This document shows, in pieces, positions 1-5,947 of a stretch of 11,116 nucleotides of DNA; position 1 is the first letter of the stretch; the number at the start of each line of letters is the position of its first letter. The stretch covers positions 1 through 11,116 of the forward strand of contig DSCZ01000499.1 in the NCBI GenBank assembly GCA_011048855.1, read 5' to 3'. Source of the DNA: Desulfobacteraceae bacterium (GTDB lineage: Bacteria; Desulfobacterota; DSM-4660; Desulfatiglandales; Desulfatiglandaceae). The position numbers were made by a program, and so were the translations under genes. Under the pieces are notes generated by a model that was given only the letters and a program-made list of their open reading frames with translations, did no database searches and was not told where the DNA came from.

Positions 1-118
1 CATAAACATAATATTGCATGCGGGTATCCTCGCCTTTTCCTACTTTCCTTTCCAGGCAGTGCTTACTCCAAAGCACATCCCGCGCACATTTCTGGGTGCC
101 ATCGATCGCTATGGGGTA
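1..118 (-). mobile_element. DDE transposase fragment, truncated at both ends
   Basis: Read on the minus strand from 118 down to 2, one frame gives 39 codons without a stop, beginning YPIAIDGTQK and continuing through CLERKVGKGED to MQYYVY. IAIDGT is the typical context of the first catalytic Asp of IS4-like/unclassified (ISNCY-type) DDE transposases, and the following ERKVGKGE...QYYVY stretch also resembles that family from memory. The N-terminal part is missing because the frame runs into HsdR-derived sequence near 115-120; the C-terminal part lies beyond the left edge. No terminal inverted repeat is visible, so this is not a clean insertion boundary but a recombination or deletion scar (or an assembly join). 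It is antisense to the first codons of the hsdR reading frame. The family name is recalled, not searched. Confidence 0.7.
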
Positions 119-2435
119 TCTGCCCTTCAACCGGGGCTGGAAAGACGGTGCCGGCAATCCGCCCAACCCAAATGGTCCCAAAACAGACTACCTGTGGCGT
201 GAGGTGCTGACCCGCGAGAGCCTGACAAACATCCTTGAGAAATACGCCCAGGTGGTGGAATCTAGGGATGAACGGACAGGGAGGAAGAAGCGCATCCAGA
301 TCTGGCCTCGCTACCACCAGCTTGCCGTGGTCCGGAAGCTCCTGGCCGATGCCGCCCAGCACGGTGCAGGCAAGCGCTACCTGATTCAGCATTCGGCAGG
401 CAGCGGCAAGTCAAACTCCATCGCCTGGCTGGCTCACCAGTTGATTGGGCTTGAAAAGGATGATGCACCAGTATTTGACTCTATAATCGTGGTCACCGAC
501 CGCATTTTGCTCGACCGTCAGATTCGCGACACCATCAAACAGTACGCTCAGGTCAGCGCCACAGTCGGACACGCGGGACGATCAGGCGACCTGCGACAAT
601 TCATCGAGGACGGGAAAAAGATCATCATATCAACCGTCCAGAAGTTCCCATTTATTCTAAACGAGATCGGTAACGAGCACCGTGGACGCACTTTTGCCAT
701 CATTATCGATGAGGCCCATTCCAGCCAAGGCGGTCGCACGAGTGCGGCTATGTCAAAAGCCCTCTCCGAGGCGGGCGAAGAAGGGGAGGAGGAGACCTTC
801 GAAGACCGGATCAACCGCCTGATGGAATCGCACAAGTTATTGCCCAATGCCAGCTATTTCGCCTTCACCGCGACACCCAAGAACAAGACCCTGGAAATTT
901 TCGGGACCCCCAACCCACAGCCCGATGGCGCGGTCAAGCACCATGCATTCCACACCTACACCATGAAACAGGCCATCCAGGAGGGCTTCATCCTTGACGT
1001 AATTGCCCATTACACACCAGTGGAAAGCTATTACAAGATTGCCAAGACCGTGGAGGATGACCCTGAATTCGATATCAAGAAAGCCCAGAAGAAGCTGCGT
1101 CGTTTTGTTGAGGGACACGATCACGCTATCCGCCTCAAAGCCGAGATCATGGTGGACCACTTCCATGAGCAGGTGTTCACCCAGAACAAAATAGGTGGGC
1201 AGGCACGCGCGATGGTGGTCACCAACGGTATCGAGAGAGCAATCCAGTATTACCACGCCATTCAGGCCTACCTGAAAGAGCGCAAGAGCAAATTCGAAGC
1301 GCTGGTCGCTTTTTCCGGGGAACACGAATTCGGCGGAGTCAAGGTCAGTGAGGCCAATCTCAATGGTTTTCCCTCCGGACAAATAGCGGTCAGGTTCCGG
1401 GAAGAACCTTACCGATTTCTCGTCTGCGCTGACAAGTTCCAGGCCGGTTATGACGAGCCGCTGCTACACACGATGTATGTGGACAAAACTCTTGCAGGCA
1501 TTAAGGCGGTGCAGACTCTCTCGCGCCTCAACCGGGCACATCCGAAGAAGCATGACGTTTTCGTGCTCGACTTCCTGAACGATGTCGACACGATCCGCGA
1601 TGCCTTCGCCCAGTATTATCAGGCCACAATTCTGGCTGACGAGACCGATCCCGACAAACTGCACGACCTCCAGGCAGATCTGGACAGAGCGCAGGTATAC
1701 ACACCAGAGCAGGTTGATGATTTCGTTCGGCTTTACCTTGGTGGTGCTGAACGAGAGCAGCTTGATCCCATTTTGGACGCTTGCGTGGCAATTTATCTAG
1801 GCAACCTGGACGAGGATGGGCAGGTGGATTTTAAAGGCAAGGCGAAAGCTTTCGCACGTACTTACGCGTTCCTCTCCTCGGTGCTGCCCTTCACCAACAC
1901 CAATTGGGAGAAGCGCTCGATCTTTTTGAATTTCCTGATTCCGAAATTACCGGCACCGCAAGAGGAGGATCTTTCCAAGGGCATCCTCGATGCCATCGAC
2001 ATGGACAGCTACCGGGTTGAGAAGAGGGCCATGCAAAAAATCATCCTGCCAGATCAGGACGCGGAGATCGAACCTGTGCCGACCACCGGAGGTGGGCGCC
2101 GCCCCGAACCTGAACTGGACCGGCTTTCCAACATCATCAGGGTGTTCAATGAGCACTTCGGCGATATCCCATGGGAAGATGCAGACCGAGTGCGTCAACT
2201 CATTACGGAGACCATACCCGCCCGAGTTGCCGCGGACACGGCTTACCGAAACGCACAGCAGCATTCGGATAAGCAAAATGCTCGCATCGAGCACGACAAG
2301 GCACTTTTACGGGTGATGACCTCTGTGATGAAGGACGACACCGAGCTATTCAAGCAGTTCATGGATAACGAGGGCTTCAAGCGCTGGATGACGGACACTG
2401 TCTTCGGGCTCACTTATAGTGAAGGAAGAGTTTGA
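111..2435 (+). CDS. hsdR: 5'-truncated type I restriction enzyme R subunit (HsdR), probable pseudogene
   Basis: Motor subunit of a type I restriction-modification complex; it normally pumps DNA by ATP hydrolysis and cuts it with an N-terminal PD-(D/E)xK nuclease. Family-like sequence begins at YLPFNRGWKDGAGNPPN (about 117) and continues to a natural TGA. Counting from the ATG at 111, the superfamily 2 helicase motifs are present: Walker A QHSAGSGKS (about 93-101), DEAH in IIIDEAHSSQGG (about 200-203), TATPK (about 253-257), QAGYDEP (about 444-450) and the arginine-finger motif SRLNRAHP (about 471-478), then the helical C-terminal region. The product of about 774 residues is some 220-250 shorter than usual, and the missing part is the nuclease domain. 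The frame stays open upstream to an ATG at 18, but those codons overlap the antisense transposase scrap and do not look like HsdR. No ribosome-binding site precedes either ATG. No hsdM or hsdS is in the window. Confidence 0.85.
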   Translation: MGYLPFNRGWKDGAGNPPNPNGPKTDYLWREVLTRESLTNILEKYAQVVESRDERTGRKKRIQIWPRYHQLAVVRKLLADAAQHGAGKRYLIQHSAGSGKSNSIAWLAHQLIGLEKDDAPVFDSIIVVTDRILLDRQIRDTIKQYAQVSATVGHAGRSGDLRQFIEDGKKIIISTVQKFPFILNEIGNEHRGRTFAIIIDEAHSSQGGRTSAAMSKALSEAGEEGEEETFEDRINRLMESHKLLPNASYFAFTATPKNKTLEIFGTPNPQPDGAVKHHAFHTYTMKQAIQEGFILDVIAHYTPVESYYKIAKTVEDDPEFDIKKAQKKLRRFVEGHDHAIRLKAEIMVDHFHEQVFTQNKIGGQARAMVVTNGIERAIQYYHAIQAYLKERKSKFEALVAFSGEHEFGGVKVSEANLNGFPSGQIAVRFREEPYRFLVCADKFQAGYDEPLLHTMYVDKTLAGIKAVQTLSRLNRAHPKKHDVFVLDFLNDVDTIRDAFAQYYQATILADETDPDKLHDLQADLDRAQVYTPEQVDDFVRLYLGGAEREQLDPILDACVAIYLGNLDEDGQVDFKGKAKAFARTYAFLSSVLPFTNTNWEKRSIFLNFLIPKLPAPQEEDLSKGILDAIDMDSYRVEKRAMQKIILPDQDAEIEPVPTTGGGRRPEPELDRLSNIIRVFNEHFGDIPWEDADRVRQLITETIPARVAADTAYRNAQQHSDKQNARIEHDKALLRVMTSVMKDDTELFKQFMDNEGFKRWMTDTVFGLTYSEGRV

Positions 2436-2475
2436 TAGGTTCAAGTATGCTACTGGATATTCAAGGATATAAACA

Positions 2476-2940
2476 TCCACAGCTCGTATCCATATCAACA
2501 GCAAACGCCTCAGCGGATTGCTTCGGCTCGTATACAGACTTACTCCGCAACCGGCCTCGGCTACACCTCCCACGAGCCAACCTCCACAGCTCGTATCCAT
2601 GTCCACAGAGCTCGTGTCCACAAATTCATCCACTGGCGTTCTGGTGTCATTTAAAGTCGTTTATGGCACTTTCCCACTCTACCCATACCTAGGATACCCC
2701 CTGAAAGATGTAACACTGTGATGACCCTGTATGACCTCTGATAGGGGTCTGATGCTATTCTACGCGATGAGTTTGATCATGGCACAGATCCTTTAGGGTG
2801 AAAAAAATTGTTAAAAAAATTTTAGACCAGCTCGTATCCAGGTTACGAGCTGTTATGGGGGCTTACAGCCTTCTAAAGGCACCCCCCCCGGGGGTCTGAG
2901 AAAATGCGATGGTGGCATTTCTGGGTGTACACGAGCTGTG
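2476..2940. repeat. Cluster of GCTCGT-centred repeats, both orientations
   Basis: The fullest copies are 2476-2500 and 2583-2607, which agree at 23 of 25 positions and share CCACAGCTCGTATCCAT. Shorter plus-strand copies are at 2526-2533 (GCTCGTAT), 2608-2620 (GAGCTCGTGTCCA) and 2829-2840 (AGCTCGTATCCA). Minus-strand copies lie at 2571-2577 (CACGAGC), 2844-2852 (TACGAGCTG) and 2928-2940 (TACACGAGCTGTG). Eight occurrences of a six-base core in about 465 bp is far above chance (expected roughly 0.2 on both strands). Spacing is irregular, so this is neither a tandem repeat nor a CRISPR array. Binding sites for an integrase, excisionase or replication protein would fit the position, but that is inference. 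Confidence 0.7.
2828..2852. repeat. Perfect 9-bp inverted repeat
   Basis: CAGCTCGTA (2828-2836) and TACGAGCTG (2844-2852) are exact reverse complements with a 7-bp spacer. Both arms are copies of the GCTCGT motif cluster. It could be an operator-like dyad or an RNA hairpin. No T-tract follows, so it is not an intrinsic terminator. Confidence 0.75.
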
Positions 2941-3056
2941 AAAGGTGTGAGCAGGGATTTCAAATTCGATAATACCTCGGGGCTCTATTCGGCCGGGCTC
3001 ATCCTATACCTGCCAAACTCGAAAATTTTAGAGATCGGTAAATACGATCAATATTC

Positions 3057-3085
3057 TTGACTTCCACTGCAGAGATCATTAGATT
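3057..3085 (+). promoter_or_regulatory. Possible sigma70-type promoter pointing at hisB
   Basis: TTGACT (3057-3062) is followed after 17 bp by TAGATT (3080-3085), which match the -35 and -10 consensus at 5 of 6 and 4 of 6 positions. It lies on the island side of the putative attachment site, in A/T-rich DNA about 215 bp before hisB, and would have to read through the hairpin at 3209-3228. No gene starts closer. Chance occurrence is quite possible. Confidence 0.25.
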
Positions 3086-3173
3086 TCATTACTAAGAACT
3101 TACACACATTGAAGGGTGTCGAACTGGAGTCGAATCTTAATAGCTTGTAAATTCAGTAGGTTATTTTTTATCT

Positions 3174-3208
3174 GAGATGAGATGTGCTGGTTCCCCTCAT
3201 CTCCACCA
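3174..3208. other. Putative attachment site: duplicated tmRNA (ssrA) 3' end
   Basis: TTCCCCTCATCTCCACCA (3191-3208) has the parts of a tmRNA 3' terminus in order: the last bases of the T-loop (TT), the 3' strand of the T-stem (CCCCT), the 3' acceptor strand (CATCTCC, which pairs with the usual tmRNA 5' end GGGGATG through one G-U pair), discriminator A and CCA. The sequence upstream of 3191 does not continue as a T-arm, so only a fragment is present, as expected at the distal end of an element integrated by a tyrosine recombinase into ssrA. Just outside, GAGATGAG (3174-3181) is an exact inverted copy of CTCATCTC (3196-3203), resembling the paired core sites of such integrases. The intact ssrA and the integrase gene would be at the other end, outside the window. 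Confidence 0.6.
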
Positions 3209-3244
3209 GCCTTCGCTTGAGCGAAGGCCAAGTCTCACTTTTTT
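3209..3244 (+). terminator. Hairpin after the tmRNA-like 3' end; possible ssrA terminator
   Basis: GCCTTCGCT (3209-3217) and AGCGAAGGC (3220-3228) form a perfect 9-bp stem starting at the base right after CCA; a T6 tract follows at 3239-3244. The ten-base gap before the T-tract makes it a weak textbook terminator, but its position directly after the tmRNA-like end suggests it is the original ssrA terminator left behind on the chromosomal side. Confidence 0.45.
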
Positions 3245-3299
3245 GTTTGTTGATGCGCCCGCGCTTCACTTCCCGTTCGAGATTTTCAGGTGACGATTC

Positions 3300-3890
3300 A
3301 TGACCCGAAAAGCCGAAATCCACAGAAAAACAAATGAAACCGACATCACGATCTCGCTGAATATCGACGGCACCGGCCGCGCTGCGATAGACACTGAAAT
3401 CCCCTTCATGGACCACATGCTTCGCCTGTTCTCGACCCACAGCTTTATGGATCTGGACATAACGGCACGCGGCGACATCGATGTTGATCACCATCATACG
3501 ATCGAAGACATCGGCATTTGTCTCGGCGAGGCGATCAACAAGGCACTGGGAAGCCGAAAGGGTATTTCACGGTATGGCGAAGCCCATCTGCCGATGGACG
3601 AAACGCTTGCCCGGGTTGTGCTCGATCTGTCCAATCGTCCGTTTCTTTCCTACAATGTTCCGTCTTCCATAAGGCCCAGCGGCAGCTTCGACGTAGGGCT
3701 TATAAAGGAATTTCTCCGAGCCTTTGTTAACCATGGGGGAATCACCCTTCATGTGGATCTTATCCATGGTGAAGAACCGCACCATATCGCCGAAGCGATT
3801 TTTAAAGGTCTGGCCCGGGCCATGGATTCGGCTGTCACGCTCGAGCAGCGACTGGGAAGCAGTATCCGAACCACCAAGGGAACCCTGTAA
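3300..3890 (+). CDS. hisB: Imidazoleglycerol-phosphate dehydratase HisB
   Basis: Cytoplasmic Mn-dependent enzyme that dehydrates imidazole glycerol phosphate to imidazole acetol phosphate in histidine synthesis. The 196-residue length is that of the single-function enzyme, without the phosphatase domain fused in enterobacteria. Signatures: metal-binding HHHTIED (64-70), RYG and the MDE segment (91-101), DLSNRPFL (109-116), and a second metal-binding segment with GEEPHHIAEAIFK (157-169); the C-terminus SSIRTTKGTL is also typical. The start ATG at 3300 has AGGTGA (3288-3293) six bases upstream. It is the first gene to the right of the inferred island boundary and heads a tight cluster with the lipoprotein gene and hisA. 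Its own promoter is not obvious in the 55 bp after the hairpin, so insertion of the island may have altered its expression. Confidence 0.97.
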   Translation: MTRKAEIHRKTNETDITISLNIDGTGRAAIDTEIPFMDHMLRLFSTHSFMDLDITARGDIDVDHHHTIEDIGICLGEAINKALGSRKGISRYGEAHLPMDETLARVVLDLSNRPFLSYNVPSSIRPSGSFDVGLIKEFLRAFVNHGGITLHVDLIHGEEPHHIAEAIFKGLARAMDSAVTLEQRLGSSIRTTKGTL

Positions 3891-3906
3891 TTTCAAGAGG
3901 TACGTT

Positions 3907-4602
3907 TTGACTCGACCATCAAACCTCCTCTCCGGTTGCTTTTTCATCATTTGGTCAGCCCTCTTCCCTTTGTTATGGTTGGGATGTGCCACACAGTTCC
4001 AGCCTCGGACCGAAATCCCGCCTGCAGTTGAAACTGGCAAACGACTGGCTTTTCTGGGCTTCAAGGCCGCTCTCCCGCCCGGGCACCCGCCGGACGTGTT
4101 CCGGAACCCCGTCTCCGGCTCGCTCTATACCGCCGAGCCTGTCCCACTGGAGGCAACGGAGATTCTAAACACCATGCTCATTGATAGGCTTGCCGCAATC
4201 GGGGACGAAATAATAACCCCCGAAGAAAGCAGCGCCGTGCTTTCAAGCATTATGGCGCGGGACAGCAGAGCGGAGCTTACAGCGGTTGAAATTTACCGTG
4301 AAACCGGCAGGGCGATGGATGTCGACGGTGTGCTCGTCGGATATTTATATCGGTGGCAGGAAAGGGAAGGATCCAATTTCGCGGTGGAACGCGCCGCCTC
4401 TGCAGCATTCGATCTGAATCTCATAAGAACTTCCGACAGTGCCCTTATATGGCGGGGTAAATTCGACAGGACGCAGAAATCCCTTTCGGAAAACCTCCTA
4501 GACTTTGCAGGGTTTTTGAAACGAGGCGGGCGGTGGCTGAAGGTTGAAGATTTCGCCGCCTCCGGCCTTGACGGTTTACTCAAAAATTACCCCGACCTTT
4601 AA
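3907..4602 (+). CDS. Putative lipoprotein of unknown function
   Basis: I do not recognise a named family. Starting at TTG 3907, with AAGAGG (3895-3900) six bases upstream, the product is 231 residues and begins with a short basic stretch, a hydrophobic segment (about 7-26) and LWLGCA, placing a lipid-anchored Cys at 27. The frame stays open upstream inside hisB to 3724, but that start would bury the signal peptide, so the TTG is preferred. The body has a conserved-looking C-terminal half with DVDGVLVGYLYRW (138-150), AAFDLNLIRTSDSALIWRGKFD (about 166-187) and QKSLSENLL (190-198). The layout recalls periplasmic CsgG/LpoB-like lipoproteins, with a strand-rich domain and a substrate- or partner-binding groove, but this is a weak structural guess. 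It sits 16 bp after hisB and 17 bp before hisA, so it is almost certainly co-transcribed. Nothing in it suggests a role in histidine synthesis. Confidence 0.8.
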   Translation: MTRPSNLLSGCFFIIWSALFPLLWLGCATQFQPRTEIPPAVETGKRLAFLGFKAALPPGHPPDVFRNPVSGSLYTAEPVPLEATEILNTMLIDRLAAIGDEIITPEESSAVLSSIMARDSRAELTAVEIYRETGRAMDVDGVLVGYLYRWQEREGSNFAVERAASAAFDLNLIRTSDSALIWRGKFDRTQKSLSENLLDFAGFLKRGGRWLKVEDFAASGLDGLLKNYPDL

Positions 4603-4619
4603 TTCGGAGAAATGAATAC

Positions 4620-5372
4620 GTGTTGATAATACCGGCGATAGATCTTAAAGGCGGCCGCTGTGTGCGATTAAGGCAGGGCCGGATGGATGATGAAACGGTC
4701 TTTTCCGACAAACCCCACCAGATGGCCTCGCACTGGTGGCGATGCGGGGCCCGGCGACTCCACGTCGTTGACCTCGATGGCGCGGTCGGTGGAAAACCGG
4801 CAAACGAAGACGCGATCAAGCGTATCGTGGATTCGGTTCCGATCCCGGTCCAACTGGGGGGAGGAATCCGGGATTTTTCAGCAATCGAAGCCTATTTTGC
4901 GCTTGGTGTTCGATTCGCTATCCTGGGCACGGCCGTATACCGGGAGCCTGGTTTCGTGGCGGAGGCCTGCAGGCGCTACCCCGGAAGGATAATTCTTGGA
5001 ATCGACGCAAAAGGGCACAACGTGGCGGTTGAAGGCTGGACACGTGAGCTTGAGATCACGCCGGTCGAGCTTGGAAAACGTTTCGAAGACGCAGGGGCCG
5101 CGGCCCTGGTCTACACCGACATCCTGAAAGACGGAATGCAGTCGGGCCCGAATCTCCAGGCCACCAGGGATCTTGCCTCGAAGGTCCGGATCCCGGTGAT
5201 TGCATCAGGCGGCATTTGCGATGTAGGCGATGTCAAGGCGCTTGCAGAACTGGAAGGTGACGGGGTCATTGGCATGATCACCGGCAGGGCGCTCTACGAA
5301 GGTACGCTGGATCTTGAACAGGCCCTGGCGGCAGTCGGCGAGGAGGCCGGGCAGCTTGACTCCGGCGAATAA
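4620..5372 (+). CDS. hisA: ProFAR isomerase HisA
   Basis: 1-(5-phosphoribosyl)-5-[(5-phosphoribosylamino)methylideneamino]imidazole-4-carboxamide isomerase, a (beta/alpha)8-barrel enzyme that performs the Amadori rearrangement in histidine synthesis. The 250 residues match the family. Visible elements: PAIDLKGGRCVRLRQG with catalytic Asp 8, VVDLDGAVGG (49-58), VQLGGGIRD (77-85) forming the first phosphate site, LGIDAKG with the second catalytic Asp at 129, YTDILKDGMQSGPN (165-178), and IASGGICDVGDV (195-206) with MITGRALYEG (219-228) for the second phosphate site. The GTG start at 4620 is preceded by CGGAGA (4605-4610); a nearer ATG at 4612 is out of frame. A bifunctional PriA is unlikely given the bacterial context, though the sequence alone does not fully exclude it. 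Confidence 0.96.
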   Translation: MLIIPAIDLKGGRCVRLRQGRMDDETVFSDKPHQMASHWWRCGARRLHVVDLDGAVGGKPANEDAIKRIVDSVPIPVQLGGGIRDFSAIEAYFALGVRFAILGTAVYREPGFVAEACRRYPGRIILGIDAKGHNVAVEGWTRELEITPVELGKRFEDAGAAALVYTDILKDGMQSGPNLQATRDLASKVRIPVIASGGICDVGDVKALAELEGDGVIGMITGRALYEGTLDLEQALAAVGEEAGQLDSGE

Positions 5373-5432
5373 CGTCTTATTTTTTTACTTTGAATGCTCT
5401 CCGGTTAAACCTATTCCGACCGAGGTGTGGAG

Positions 5433-5876
5433 ATGTCGTTAAACGAAAAGCTCCTTGATGATCTGAAAGAAGCAATGAAAACGAAAAATGCTCCGAGGCT
5501 TTCGTGCCTGAGGATGCTGAAAACGGCCTTGAAAAACAAGCAGGTGGAAAAAGGCAGCCCTCTCGACGACCGTGAATTCGAGGCCGTCGTTTCATCGATG
5601 GTCCGAAAAGGCAGGGAATCCATCGAAGAATTCACCAAAGCGGGCCGCCTTGATCTGGTGCAGAAGGAATCCGCGGAGATTGAAATCCTTCATCAATATC
5701 TGCCCGAGCAGTTGACAGAGGAACAGATAGAAGAAGTCGTCAGGGAGGTTATCACCGAGGTGGGGGCATCAAGCCCCAAAGACCTCGGCAGGGTTATGAA
5801 GTCTGCGATGGAACGGCTGGCGGGCAAAGCGCAGGGAAAAGACGTCAATCAAGCGGCTAAAAAGCTGCTGAGCTGA
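5433..5876 (+). CDS. yqeY: GatB/YqeY family protein
   Basis: Small cytoplasmic protein related to the C-terminal tRNA-recognition domain of GatB, the amidotransferase subunit; the precise role of the stand-alone form is unsettled. The 147 residues agree with the usual 145-150. Family sequence is visible in RKGRESIEEFTKAGR (58-72), EIEILHQYLPEQLTEEQI (82-99) and the C-terminal KDLGRVMKSAMERLAGKAQG (117-136) followed by KDVNQAAKKLL. The ATG at 5433 is chosen because GAGGTG (5422-5427) sits five bases upstream; an in-frame GTG at 5427 overlaps that site. It lies 60 bp after hisA and 71 bp before dnaG. yqeY next to dnaG-rpoD is a common arrangement, often with rpsU in front, but here hisA takes that place. 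Confidence 0.93.
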   Translation: MSLNEKLLDDLKEAMKTKNAPRLSCLRMLKTALKNKQVEKGSPLDDREFEAVVSSMVRKGRESIEEFTKAGRLDLVQKESAEIEILHQYLPEQLTEEQIEEVVREVITEVGASSPKDLGRVMKSAMERLAGKAQGKDVNQAAKKLLS

Positions 5877-5947
5877 ATACGGCTTCCGGTGAGCGCCCAA
5901 GGTGGCGTCATCGGGCCCTTCAAACTCCATAAAGCGGATTTGTACCG

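Larger units (their letters stand above)
2436..3190. other. Gene-poor island end with repeats
   Basis: About 755 bp separate the hsdR stop from the putative attachment site. Frames of 67-95 codons exist here but lack ribosome-binding sites and recognisable sequence, and their codons are built partly from the repeat motif, so I call no gene. The stretch contains a GCTCGT-motif cluster (2476-2940), a C8G5 tract (2882-2894), a small hairpin (2899-2922), a run of A/T-rich sequence around 2797-2825 and again from about 3020, and one weak sigma70-like promoter (3057-3085). The rise in A+T relative to both flanking genes fits the end of an acquired element. Confidence 0.6.

Noticed and set aside
837..1382. 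A 181-codon minus-strand frame inside hsdR
   Set aside because: It lies fully antisense to conserved HsdR helicase codons and has no motif or start signal of its own.
2432..2721. Two overlapping plus-strand frames (86 and 67 codons) after hsdR, containing LVS-type repeats
   Set aside because: They lack ribosome-binding sites and have only TTG starts; the repeated residues come from the GCTCGT DNA repeats, whose copies fall in different frames, so selection at the protein level is unlikely.
2882..2894. C8G5 tract as an intrinsic terminator for hsdR
   Set aside because: It lies 450 bp beyond the stop, leaves almost no loop, and has no T-tract after it.
2476..2940. CRISPR array
   Set aside because: Repeat copies vary in length and orientation and their spacing is irregular; no cas gene is present.
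3724..3906. Upstream extension of the lipoprotein frame into hisB
   Set aside because: It overlaps conserved hisB codons out of frame and would put the signal peptide in the interior; the TTG at 3907 has a proper ribosome-binding site.
5380..5428. Promoter or terminator in the hisA-yqeY gap (T-run and TTGAAT)
   Set aside because: The T-run has no stem before it and no acceptable -10 follows TTGAAT at a proper distance.
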